From Paenibacillus sinopodophylli (GTDB taxonomy: Bacteria; Bacillota; Bacilli; Paenibacillales; Paenibacillaceae): DNA of 64,000 bases. The stretch lies in contig NZ_VDBO01000004.1 in assembly GCF_005930355.1 (NCBI RefSeq), forward strand, positions 289,923-353,922. Reading direction: 5' to 3'. The translations under genes were made by a program, and so were the position numbers. Positions 53,479 to 62,199 of the stretch are shown piece by piece. The notes under the pieces were generated by a model. The model ran no database searches. It worked only from the letters and a program-made list of their open reading frames with translations, and was not told the origin of the DNA. How positions within the stretch are numbered: position 1 is the first letter of the stretch; each line of letters begins with the position of its first letter.

Positions 53479-54876
53479 TTATTTAGCGTTATAGAATGCT
53501 TCCAACTCGCTAACGATCGCAGCCAACGATCCGTCTACGCGCGTCTGGCGCTGCTCTTTGCTGAACAACGAAGCAATTTGCTCCGGGAACTGCTGCTCGA
53601 TGCCGCATAGTTCGATCGCTTCATTGAACTTAGCAGGATGAGCAGTTGCAAGCGACACCGTGATTTCATTTCCATCGGCGTACTTGTCAGCCGCTGCTAC
53701 ACCGCATGCCGAGTGAGGATCAAGCAAATAACCATTAGCTGACTCGTATTTCTTAATCGTGCTCAAGCACTCCTCGCCCTTAACACCGTGTGCGCCAAAC
53801 TCTGACTGCACCTTGCTGAGCGCTTCGCCGGAAATAATAATTTGACCCTCAGCCTTGAACTGGTCCATAAGAGTGCGGATCTGTGCCGCGTCCTCTCCCA
53901 GTACATAGTATAAGTAACGCTCGAAGTTGCTCGCCACTTGTATATCCATCGACGGGCTGTACGTGCTGCGGAAATCTCCCGGCTTGTACACGCCTTCGAG
54001 TATAAATCGCTCCAAAATATTGTTCTCATTGGTAGCTAGAATCAGCTTGCCAACAGGCAGACCCATACGTTTCGCCAAATATCCTGCGAATATATCACCA
54101 AAGTTGCCCGTCGGCACGCTAAAGTTCACGACCTTGGCATCGGTTTGCTTCACAACTTGGAAGTAGGCATAGAAATAATACACAGTCTGAGCCAAAATCC
54201 TTACGAAGTTGATGGAATTGATTGCAGCCAGCTGGTTATTCGCTTTAAAGTCAAGATCCGCGAACAGCTCCTTGATCATACGCTGGCAATCATCGAAGTT
54301 TCCATCAACGGACAGGTTAAGTACATTATCTTCCTGTACCGTCGTCATTTGAAGCTCCTGTACCTTACTCACTTTGCCATGCGGATGAAGGATGCAAATT
54401 TTAATGCCATCCTTGCCTTTAACACCTTCAATCGCCGAAGCGCCAGTATCACCGGATGTTGCTCCGAGGATATGAATTTTTTTGTTATGCTTAGCTGCTA
54501 CGTACGTATATAGCTGACCCATAAATTGCAGGGCGATATCTTTGAACGCAAAGGTCGGGCCATGAAACAGCTCCAGCAAATAAAGATCATCCTTCAGCTT
54601 GCGCACCGGCGTCACTTCCGGATCACGGAAGGTGGAATAACTTGCGTACACCATGTCCTTCAGATCCTGCTCAGGAATTTCCCCGTTCGTATAATACGAG
54701 AATATGGCGAGTACCAGCTCTTGATAGTTTAGCTCCTGCCATTCTTTTAAGGTTTCAGTCGAGATGACGGGAATATCGCTTGGAACAAGCAAGCCGCCAT
54801 CATTGCCAAGGCCCATCATAAACGCATCGATAAATCCTATTCTGCCAACATTACCTCTTGTACTAATGTACTCCAT
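53479..54876 (-). CDS. thrC: Threonine synthase
   Basis: Converts O-phosphohomoserine to threonine with PLP. 465 residues, the longer class of threonine synthase (like E. coli ThrC), rather than the roughly 350-residue Bacillus subtilis form. N-terminus YISTRGN, PLP lysine Lys112 in GPTFAFKDIALQFMG, phosphate loop SVPTGNFGDIFAGY, and LDPHSACGVAA. No hom or thrB neighbours. TAGGAGG precedes the ATG. Confidence 0.94.
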   Translation of the reverse strand: MEYISTRGNVGRIGFIDAFMMGLGNDGGLLVPSDIPVISTETLKEWQELNYQELVLAIFSYYTNGEIPEQDLKDMVYASYSTFRDPEVTPVRKLKDDLYLLELFHGPTFAFKDIALQFMGQLYTYVAAKHNKKIHILGATSGDTGASAIEGVKGKDGIKICILHPHGKVSKVQELQMTTVQEDNVLNLSVDGNFDDCQRMIKELFADLDFKANNQLAAINSINFVRILAQTVYYFYAYFQVVKQTDAKVVNFSVPTGNFGDIFAGYLAKRMGLPVGKLILATNENNILERFILEGVYKPGDFRSTYSPSMDIQVASNFERYLYYVLGEDAAQIRTLMDQFKAEGQIIISGEALSKVQSEFGAHGVKGEECLSTIKKYESANGYLLDPHSACGVAAADKYADGNEITVSLATAHPAKFNEAIELCGIEQQFPEQIASLFSKEQRQTRVDGSLAAIVSELEAFYNAK

Positions 54877-54990
54877 TTGAATATAGCCTCCTACATGCGC
54901 ACCATTATCGTTATTCAGATCATATCATCGTTTTCCATAATAATCGATTCTTTTCACCACAGTATATCACTTTTATTGCCTAAAAATAAA

Positions 54991-55023
54991 CGAAAGGCAT
55001 CCAAAAACATAGGATGCCTTTCG
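54991..55023 (-). terminator. Terminator of the SLH-GH43 gene
   Basis: CGAAAGGCATCC (54991-55002) pairs with GGATGCCTTTCG (55012-55023); T-rich on the minus strand after the stem. Confidence 0.8.
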
Positions 55024-55032
55024 CTGATTTCA

Positions 55033-58000
55033 TCATTTCACAAAGTTTGCTACAATCGAAGCGATTTCTGCGCGAGTAATCTTTTCCTTCGGCCGCAGCG
55101 AGCCGTCCTCATATCCTTTAATAAGGCCAGCCTTTGTCAATGCATCAATCGCTTCCTGCGCCCAGCTTGCTACGCTCGAACGATCACTAAATGCTGATTG
55201 GCTGGTTTCGGTTGACGGAGTTAATTGATCTCCAAGTGCCCTGTACAGAATAACAAAGGCCTCTTCTCTCGTCAGCTCTTGGTTTGGCTTGAAGCTTCCG
55301 TCCTGGAATCCAGTTACGATTCCTGCTTCGGATAAACCTTTTACATATTTGCTATACCATGCCGACGATGAAATATCTCCAAAGCTGGATTCGCCTGCTG
55401 CGGTATCTAGTTTAAGCAATCTGTACATAACCGCCATATATTCCGCTCTGCTTATCTGCTTATCGGGCTGGAAGCTGCCATCAGGGAAGCCGCCCAATAT
55501 GTTCTGATCAGCTAGCTTGTGAATAGCCGGGGCTGCCCAATGTCCTTCTGTGTCCACAAAATTCGTGCTCGGCACTTCGCTTGGAGCAGCCGTCGGTGAT
55601 GGACTTGGCGTTACTGGTGCCGATGTTACTACCGGAGTTGTTACTACCGGAGTAGGGGTAGGCGTCGTCTCAGTAGATGGAGTCGGCGTCGGTGTCGTCT
55701 CGGTTGATGGAGTCGGTGTCGGCGTTGGCGTTGTCTCTCCGCCCGTTTCTTCCTCTTGCTCAACAGTAACAATCGAAGTGGCTGTGAATCCACCATCAGA
55801 CGTAGTCGTTGTAATAATGGCAACGCCGTGTGAGACGGCAGTCACAACACCTGTGTCACTTACAGTTGCAACCGCGTCATTCGAGCTTGACCATGACAGT
55901 TCTTGATTGGCTGCATCAAGCGGCGCGATCGCAGCAGTGAGCTGCGCCTGCTCCTCTTGCTTGAGTGTAATTTCCGTTTTGTCCAAGGAAACATCCGTAA
56001 CTCGGATGCCTAGGTTCTTCGCCACGATTATCCAGCTGATTTGCGGATCCGAGCTTGATGTGCCTGCATTCGCCGAACGATGAACAGTCAAATCCAGCTT
56101 GCCGTCCGTAACTGCGACTTTACTGTAACCAAGCACATCGGTTGCTGCCGTGAAGACATACCCGCTGGTCTTAACTTCCCCGTTCACAATAATGTCAGCA
56201 ATCCGTTTGCCGTTCGAATATTGAGCCCACGGGTCATATAGACCGACATAAACGTCATATTCGTCATCTGCTAGATCAAAGCGATAAGAAAGATCATTTC
56301 CTGCATTGCTCGTCAAATAGCGCAAAGAAGTGAATATCGTACCGCTGCTCGTTCCTGCAGTCATCGTATTATCCCCGACATAGCCCCAAGTTTGACCATT
56401 GTCAGGATCATATTTCTGATCGATCGTTTCTCCGTTTAATACTTTTTCCTCGCCAATAAGTGCGATCATGTCCAAATAATCAGACGTTTCTGCGCCTCCA
56501 GCATTGACGAAATAAGATTCGCTTTCTGGTACAACGTACAGCTGATGCTCTATTTTTTTGTTAGCGAGCTCCGTCAGTGTACCGCTTACTTGCACAACTC
56601 CTGGATTCTGGAAGGCTGTATCGCCTACATTCCAGGTAATCGGTGTATCCTTGCTCGTTCCGTCAGACAACGTTATGTTTACCGTAGTTGGAAGCAACGG
56701 TGCTCTGCCAATAAAGGCGCTTGAAGGAAGCGTTGTATTGACAGTTACCTTACCCATGCCATCTAACAAATCAAGTGTCCATTCATCTTCCCAACGGAGT
56801 TTAATTTCATCTTCTTTGCCGAATTCGATAGGCAGCCAAATATATCTAGAGTTAGCCAGGTCGTTCTGGTTCCAGCGGTCACCCATATAAATAAACTTGC
56901 CTGCTGCCGCATCAACTGTAATCACTTGCGTGCTCTGAGAGCCGTAAGTCGTTGAACTTCCCGGTGCTACGTCGCGCATCGTTTTCCATGGTCCCATAAT
57001 GTTGTCGGCAACGGTATACTTGCCTACGTTAGGAGCCCAGCCTGTTGCGCCTGAAGTAATCATGTAATATTTGCCTTGATATTTGAACAAGGCAGGAGCC
57101 TCACGCTGGGCAAGCGGGAACACACGGACATAATCTACGCCATGAACCCCTTTGTACTGCGTGTCGCGCTCCACATTGCCGTCTTTATGCCAGCCGACAA
57201 CATCGGTATATTCTGGATTAAGCTTAGAGATGTAGATCGTCAAGTTCTCCTCACTCGAGTAAACCAAGTAACCTGTGCCATCATCGTCTTTGAACAGCGT
57301 CATATCTCGAGCCATGCCCGGCTGACTAGGTTGTCCGTTATCGGTTGCGCCTGCTGGAGCTTGATCCATTCGATCGCTTCTCTGATAGACGAACGGTCCG
57401 AGTGGCGAATCGCTGAGTGCATAGCCCGCTTCTGCTTTCGCGTAGTTAGCTGTAGAAGTTGTACTTGGACCATCCGTATGCATCCACATGACGTATTTTT
57501 TAGTCAAATCGTTGTAAATGACTTTCGGACGCTCGATAATCCGATCCGTGCCGATATCGTTCAGAATGTCTGCTTTGTCCGTGCGATCTGCATACAATGC
57601 AGATATAAGCGGATCATTTACGAAATCATCCGCAGAACCGATTGCAGTCAGCGCAAGTCCATGATCCTCCCAATTGTATAAATCTTTAGACGAGTAGACC
57701 CTAACTCCTCTAGCAGGCAAATAACCAAAGGTTTTATCCTCGCCATACCAGTAATAGGTTTCCGTTTGATCGTCATACATCATGCCGGCACCATGTGCTT
57801 GAATGAGTGCGCCATTCGTATCCCGCCACACAGCACCTGGCTTAAAGGACGCATTCGGCGCGTTGATCACAAGCTCCGCTACCGCATTCTTCAAAGCCGC
57901 AATTGCTGTAATAATTTGCTCCTGAACAGCAGGCTCCGTCACGTCGGCATTGCTTCCCGCAAGCGTCTGCTTCAGCGTCTTGCTTTCCTGAATAACACGA

Positions 58001-58755
58001 CTCAGCTCAGCGAGACTATAAGTCGTATATGCTGTGTTTGCCAATTCCGCTTCAGCAGCGGCGATTTGATTATCCAACTCAGAAAGCGGGACGGTAATGT
58101 TCTGTCTAATAATTAAGTAGCTAATGAGCGGATCGTTATAATTGCTAAGCGCCGCGGTCGCAGGCCCTTGAATGCGTACATTCAACAGACCATCTGTTAC
58201 GCTAAGCTTCCTGTAAGTGACAACCTTCTCGGCACCTTCCGCCCCAATTGCCAAGTCTCCTCCTGACACGTTGTTACCTTCTACTAGAAGATTAACGCTG
58301 CGTCCGCTCCACGGATTGACGAAGCCGAAGGTGATATCGTATTCACCCGCTGGAAGCTCGAAGTTATAGGCTAGAGCTTTATCTCTAACCTGTGTCCCAT
58401 TATAGTATCGCGCTGAGCCTGACTTGGTCGAGCCGTTACTTACACTCGTTCCAGTTGTTGTCGTCACTAAACCCCAAGCTTTGGACGTGACCGGATCTAT
58501 CCCATATACTTGCTCGGTTACAGAGCTGTATAGACCTAGCTTATCCGCACCCTCCACAGTCGCTGGCGTTGGGTCTCCTGCGTTAACGAAATAAAGAATG
58601 TAGTCGTTATCTTTTAACTCCTGCTCTGTGAATTCCTCTGATCCGGCTCCCCCCGATTCTCCGTTGTCTGCATAGGCAGGTGCCATTAATGTGAGAAACG
58701 AAGTTAACATGGTACAGCATAATACGATAGCGAGCCACTTCTTGTTCTTATACAA
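55033..58755 (-). CDS. SLH-anchored GH43 glycosidase, exo-beta-1,3-galactanase-like
   Basis: 1240 residues from TTG 58755, seven bases after AAGGAGG. Signal peptide (1-29, APAYA). A malectin-like carbohydrate-binding domain (about 50-218), helical linker (222-298), GH43 beta-propeller (about 303-665; AHGAGMMYDD, YYWYGED, RDMTLFKDDDGTGYLVYS, REAPALF, TSGATGWAPN), Big_4-like (668-742), a second malectin-like domain (747-914), Big_2-like (918-998), Pro-Thr repeats (1008-1050), and three SLH domains (about 1065-1118, 1124-1172, 1187-1240). The propeller most resembles the GH43_24 exo-galactanases, which act on arabinogalactan side chains; that subfamily lacks a normal base residue. Cell-wall-bound enzyme. 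Confidence 0.9.
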   Translation of the reverse strand: MYKNKKWLAIVLCCTMLTSFLTLMAPAYADNGESGGAGSEEFTEQELKDNDYILYFVNAGDPTPATVEGADKLGLYSSVTEQVYGIDPVTSKAWGLVTTTTGTSVSNGSTKSGSARYYNGTQVRDKALAYNFELPAGEYDITFGFVNPWSGRSVNLLVEGNNVSGGDLAIGAEGAEKVVTYRKLSVTDGLLNVRIQGPATAALSNYNDPLISYLIIRQNITVPLSELDNQIAAAEAELANTAYTTYSLAELSRVIQESKTLKQTLAGSNADVTEPAVQEQIITAIAALKNAVAELVINAPNASFKPGAVWRDTNGALIQAHGAGMMYDDQTETYYWYGEDKTFGYLPARGVRVYSSKDLYNWEDHGLALTAIGSADDFVNDPLISALYADRTDKADILNDIGTDRIIERPKVIYNDLTKKYVMWMHTDGPSTTSTANYAKAEAGYALSDSPLGPFVYQRSDRMDQAPAGATDNGQPSQPGMARDMTLFKDDDGTGYLVYSSEENLTIYISKLNPEYTDVVGWHKDGNVERDTQYKGVHGVDYVRVFPLAQREAPALFKYQGKYYMITSGATGWAPNVGKYTVADNIMGPWKTMRDVAPGSSTTYGSQSTQVITVDAAAGKFIYMGDRWNQNDLANSRYIWLPIEFGKEDEIKLRWEDEWTLDLLDGMGKVTVNTTLPSSAFIGRAPLLPTTVNITLSDGTSKDTPITWNVGDTAFQNPGVVQVSGTLTELANKKIEHQLYVVPESESYFVNAGGAETSDYLDMIALIGEEKVLNGETIDQKYDPDNGQTWGYVGDNTMTAGTSSGTIFTSLRYLTSNAGNDLSYRFDLADDEYDVYVGLYDPWAQYSNGKRIADIIVNGEVKTSGYVFTAATDVLGYSKVAVTDGKLDLTVHRSANAGTSSSDPQISWIIVAKNLGIRVTDVSLDKTEITLKQEEQAQLTAAIAPLDAANQELSWSSSNDAVATVSDTGVVTAVSHGVAIITTTTSDGGFTATSIVTVEQEEETGGETTPTPTPTPSTETTPTPTPSTETTPTPTPVVTTPVVTSAPVTPSPSPTAAPSEVPSTNFVDTEGHWAAPAIHKLADQNILGGFPDGSFQPDKQISRAEYMAVMYRLLKLDTAAGESSFGDISSSAWYSKYVKGLSEAGIVTGFQDGSFKPNQELTREEAFVILYRALGDQLTPSTETSQSAFSDRSSVASWAQEAIDALTKAGLIKGYEDGSLRPKEKITRAEIASIVANFVK

Positions 58756-59077
58756 TCTTTTTCCTCCTTCAACAGGCTTGATCGTTCACACTGAATACGC
58801 TTACAACTATGCTGATTGAACGTCTCCACGAATCATAACCAAGATGATATTCCGATTCAACTGAACAATCTGAACGACGATGAACTATAGAGAATACGCC
58901 TTATTACAGCTTCTGAAACTCCAATATGTTCACTCAGGTACGATATATTCACAAACAAAAAATGCTGTTCACACCCAGCCAAGACCATGTTGCTTCCTGT
59001 TCACTCTGCATCATTTGCCGTTCATTGCTCATGCAGAAAAAGGAGTGCATGGGAGCTCTTAGATCTCCCTAACCAAC
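58756..59077. promoter_or_regulatory. 322-bp noncoding region with GTTCAC direct repeats
   Basis: Upstream region of the GH43 gene. GTTCAC-like hexamers all on the same strand occur at 58928, 58947 (ATTCAC), 58967, 58999 and 59020 (GTTCAT), and again at 58784. TGTTCACTC occurs twice exactly. Spacings of about 19-21 and 32 bp are near whole helical turns. No gene-like frame. Confidence 0.4.
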
Positions 59078-59116
59078 AAAAAAAGATGATGGCCTCATGC
59101 TCGCAGCCATCATCTT
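59078..59116 (-). terminator. Terminator of the pentapeptide-repeat gene
   Basis: AAGATGATGGC (59083-59093) pairs with GCCATCATCTT (59106-59116); the minus strand continues with a T run. Confidence 0.82.
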
Positions 59117-59145
59117 CGTTTCTATAAGCTGCTATTTAAAGCTGC

Positions 59146-59805
59146 TTATTTCGTACCGTCATCCACCACCAAGCCAAAATGTGCTGCAAACGTAATCGCC
59201 TGTGCGGGCGAGATGATGCAGCGCCGCAAATCTTCAAGCCCTGCCCCGATGGAATGAAACTCACAGCTGCTAATATCAACACCGCCGAGTTTCGTTTGCG
59301 AGAACTGTGCTTGATCAATATTAGCTTCCTTCAAATAAAATTGCGCGATCGTCATATTCGAAAGATCCGCCTTTGCAAGCGATGTTTTCTCGAATTTAAC
59401 TCCCTTCGCATTCGAGAAGCGCAGCACAGCATAATCTGCATAACATTGCTCGAACCATACATTCCGAAGCGTCGAGCCTGTAATATCCATACCGAGCAGC
59501 TTGCAATTATGGAAGGATACCCGGTGCAGAATGACCTCACTCAGGTCGATATTCGATAAATCGCAGTTCACGAATCGAACGTCTGTGAACTCTGCTTTCC
59601 TCAGGCTCGTGGCACGGAACACAACATTTTGAAATACGACCCTATCGAAGCAAGGCTTGTATGCCGATTGATTATGAATGCCGCAATCTTCTATGATGCT
59701 GTCACTTATTTCATGCTCGTCCGCCCATTCATAGTCAGGCACGTCAAGCGCCGTAAGACCTTCTGGTATCTTAGGCGCATCAAGCTTCTTCTCCTTGCCG
59801 GACAT
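59146..59805 (-). CDS. Pentapeptide-repeat protein
   Basis: 219 residues. From about 60 to 185 the chain follows the five-residue A(D/N)LXX pattern with frequent Leu or Phe at the centre (VVFRATSLRKAEFTDVRF, CDLSNIDLSEVIL, GVKFEKTSLAKADLSNM, TKLGGVDISSCEF), forming a right-handed quadrilateral beta-helix. This fits the QnrB/McbG-like group of gyrase-protecting mimics as well as many of unknown role; the total length matches Qnr (about 218), but no resistance is implied by sequence alone. ATG 59805 is preceded by GGGAAGG. Confidence 0.85.
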   Translation of the reverse strand: MSGKEKKLDAPKIPEGLTALDVPDYEWADEHEISDSIIEDCGIHNQSAYKPCFDRVVFQNVVFRATSLRKAEFTDVRFVNCDLSNIDLSEVILHRVSFHNCKLLGMDITGSTLRNVWFEQCYADYAVLRFSNAKGVKFEKTSLAKADLSNMTIAQFYLKEANIDQAQFSQTKLGGVDISSCEFHSIGAGLEDLRRCIISPAQAITFAAHFGLVVDDGTK

Positions 59806-60067
59806 CAGAACCTTCCCCTTCCTACGGTAGCCGCTTATCTAGCCGCTAACCTAAGCTACATTATATCTAATCGAAATCCAAATATGCGGGCTCATTAAAT
59901 GGCAATTGTATGACAATCACTAGACTTCTTTCATCCATAACTTTAATGACTTATTAATCTGCCCCATCTATAATGAAGGAACTGATCCATTATATGAATA
60001 TCAAGCCTGAGCGAGGCACTACAGCTCGTATACTAGGTTATGATCTGATCGATAAGGAGGTGGCCGC

Positions 60068-61333
60068 ATGAAATACGAATTGTCGCTGGAGCAGCGCGAC
60101 CGCATCATGGCGCAGCTAACGGAAGCGCAACGCCATTTCTTGCACCATGAGCTTGTTCGGGGCAGGAGAACGCTGTTCGCAAGACAGCTTGCGCGAAAAA
60201 AATGCCAGTTCATTCCTGAGGATGCACAGTTCGAGGATATTGAGTCCTTCATTGATGAGTGGGACTATATTGGATTCACAGACAGCGGCGAAGTATCACC
60301 GCATACCAAATGCGAATGCGGACGCTCGCTTCGCTATCAGCATCAGGTGCTCCATTTGCCGACGAACACGATCCGCTATTTCGGCATTGAGCATTTGCAG
60401 CTGCATACGGGCATTGATGCCAAAGCAATAGCCGATATTATGAAGGGCTTCGACGTGCTCGACGGCGAAATGAACGAGGTGCTGTGTAAATTTAGGGACG
60501 GCTGGCAGCTCGGACAGCACTTATTCCTTCCGCTTCCGGAAGAAGTCGAGGTGCCCTCTGATATTCAGGCTCAAATCGCTGCCGAGCTTCCACTGTTGGA
60601 ACGCCAGCTCGCACGTATCCGTAGAAGGCTGCACGAGCATGATGTCGCCAATAGAAAAAAGCGGCTGGCAGCCGCTTTGACTTATTATGACGCTCCCGTA
60701 CTTGAAGGCGATAACCCCGGCGAACAAGAGCCGATGAACCAGCCTGCTGCGAGCAACGATACTCCATCTCCAGTTCTTCAAACTGAGGATGAACGATCAC
60801 AGGGAACGTTTCAATTCGGAGATGAGGATGTGCAGCAAGGCGCGTTCCAATTCGGTGAAGCTGATAACGGTCAGGCTGCATTTGTGTTCGAAGAATCGAC
60901 TAGCGGTCAAGGTGCTTTCGTCTTCGATGAAGACAATGATAGCCAAGGGGCATTTCTCTTTGACGAGCCGGCTGTTCCTCCAGCCCTGCCGATCCATGAT
61001 GCCGATGCATTCGAAGAAGCGGGCAGAAAGCTCGGAGCTGCCATGCGGCGGGAGACCGAGACAAGCAGCTCAGATGCCAAACGCTCCAGTCCTTTCTATC
61101 TACCTCCCGCTGCGCAAAGTGTCGTCTTGGACGCTATCAAATACGGGCGAATCAGCACGCTGGCAATCTCGAACTTTCTAATGGAGCAGAAGCTCGTACC
61201 GGACACGAGGATGTCTACCGGCAAGCCGGCCATCTATATCGCCGTTGCTGCTTACTTGGACAAGCTTGCAGCAACTGGGAAATGCGAGCTTGTATCCGGC
61301 AATTCCGAGGATCGCACTTATACGAGCCTTTAA
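60068..61333 (+). CDS. DUF3895-like protein with five tandem 12-residue acidic repeats
   Basis: 421 residues, AAGGAGG before ATG 60068. N-terminal part (1-180): LTEAQRHFLHHELVRGRRTLFARQLARKK, SFIDEWDYIGF, KCECGRSLRYQHQ and TIRYFGIEHLQLHTGI, which recalls DUF3895 proteins of Bacillales. Charged linker to about 244. Then five 12-residue repeats (245-304), consensus QGAFxFxE. C-terminal domain (about 325-421) is alpha-helical with KYGRISTLAISNFLMEQ, DTRMSTGKPAIYIAVAAYLDKL. Function unknown; the repeats look like protein-interaction motifs. Confidence 0.75.
   Translation: MKYELSLEQRDRIMAQLTEAQRHFLHHELVRGRRTLFARQLARKKCQFIPEDAQFEDIESFIDEWDYIGFTDSGEVSPHTKCECGRSLRYQHQVLHLPTNTIRYFGIEHLQLHTGIDAKAIADIMKGFDVLDGEMNEVLCKFRDGWQLGQHLFLPLPEEVEVPSDIQAQIAAELPLLERQLARIRRRLHEHDVANRKKRLAAALTYYDAPVLEGDNPGEQEPMNQPAASNDTPSPVLQTEDERSQGTFQFGDEDVQQGAFQFGEADNGQAAFVFEESTSGQGAFVFDEDNDSQGAFLFDEPAVPPALPIHDADAFEEAGRKLGAAMRRETETSSSDAKRSSPFYLPPAAQSVVLDAIKYGRISTLAISNFLMEQKLVPDTRMSTGKPAIYIAVAAYLDKLAATGKCELVSGNSEDRTYTSL
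60800..60979 (+). repeat. Tandem repeat: five in-frame copies of a 36-bp unit
   Basis: Units begin at 60800, 60836, 60872, 60908 and 60944, each 36 bp, diverged at DNA level but with constant length, each coding Q-G/A-A/T-F-x-F followed by acidic residues. Confidence 0.85.
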
Positions 61334-61341
61334 GCAGTCGA

Positions 61342-62184
61342 TTAACCTTTTACAGCCGAGCCGACGGTAAGCGCGTTCTCTACCTGCTCACTGAACAGAA
61401 TGTAGATCAGCACCGTTGGCAGGCTGGCAATCGTCATTGCCGCTCCCATAGCGCCCCAATCCGTTGTGAATTGTCCTTGGAAGAACAGCAGGCCAAGCGG
61501 CAGCGTCTTCAAGCTTTCTTTCGTAATCAGAATGACAGCCATCGTGAACTCATTCCATGAGTTGAGGAAAATAAAGATGACCATCGTCGCAAGCGCAGGT
61601 TTGATGATCGGCAGCATGATGCTGAAGAATGTCCGGTAAATACTTGCGCCGTCAATACATGCAGACTCTTCCATCTCGATTGGAATGCTGCGGAAGAAGC
61701 CATAGAATACCATTGAAGCAAAAGAGATATTGAAAGCGATATAAGGTACAATCAGTGCCCCGTACGTATTGGCCAGGTTCAAGTCCCTTACTAGAATCGC
61801 AAGCGGGATCATAATAACTTGAATCGGAATAAACATACCGACAAGAATATACGTATGAGCGATTTTGCTGAACCGCCAGCGCAGCCTTGCTGCCGCATAC
61901 GAGAACATAACTGCAAGAAGGATCGCCCCCGCTACCGTCGCCACCGCAACAAGCAAGCTATTCATGAAATAAGCAGGTACATTATACTTCGACCATGCCG
62001 CTACGTAATTCTCAAACCGCAAATGCAAGGGCGGGCCAAATGGGTTCGTTACAAATATTTCATTATTGTTTTTGAGAGAATAAAAGATCATCCATACGAG
62101 CGGATATACAGACAATATGGCGTACAGCCACAAAAAGATTTGCATGCTCGGGTTGTTTTTTCTAAGCTTCATCATCCAGGTCAT
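61342..62184 (-). CDS. Carbohydrate ABC transporter permease, MalG-like
   Basis: 280 residues, six membrane segments. EAA loop near 185-205: EMEESACIDGASIYRTFFSIMLPIIKPA, as in the CUT1 family. GGAGGTG precedes the ATG at 62184. It follows the first permease by 15 bp and shares an operon with the solute-binding protein gene further upstream. No ATPase is present; CUT1 systems of Paenibacillus often borrow a shared MsmX-type ATPase. Confidence 0.94.
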   Translation of the reverse strand: MTWMMKLRKNNPSMQIFLWLYAILSVYPLVWMIFYSLKNNNEIFVTNPFGPPLHLRFENYVAAWSKYNVPAYFMNSLLVAVATVAGAILLAVMFSYAAARLRWRFSKIAHTYILVGMFIPIQVIMIPLAILVRDLNLANTYGALIVPYIAFNISFASMVFYGFFRSIPIEMEESACIDGASIYRTFFSIMLPIIKPALATMVIFIFLNSWNEFTMAVILITKESLKTLPLGLLFFQGQFTTDWGAMGAAMTIASLPTVLIYILFSEQVENALTVGSAVKG

Positions 62185-62199
62185 CTGGGCACACCTCCT

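Noticed and set aside
55601..55750. Short repeated units that could suggest a CRISPR or minisatellite
   Set aside because: They code the Pro-Thr linker of the SLH-GH43 protein in frame; no spacers.
57076..57681. Open frame of 201 codons on the plus strand
   Set aside because: Antisense to the GH43 catalytic domain; composition is that of a shadow frame.
59146..59805. Pentapeptide-repeat protein as a Qnr-type quinolone-resistance determinant
   Set aside because: Fold and length fit, but the family is broad and no Qnr-specific loops can be confirmed by eye.
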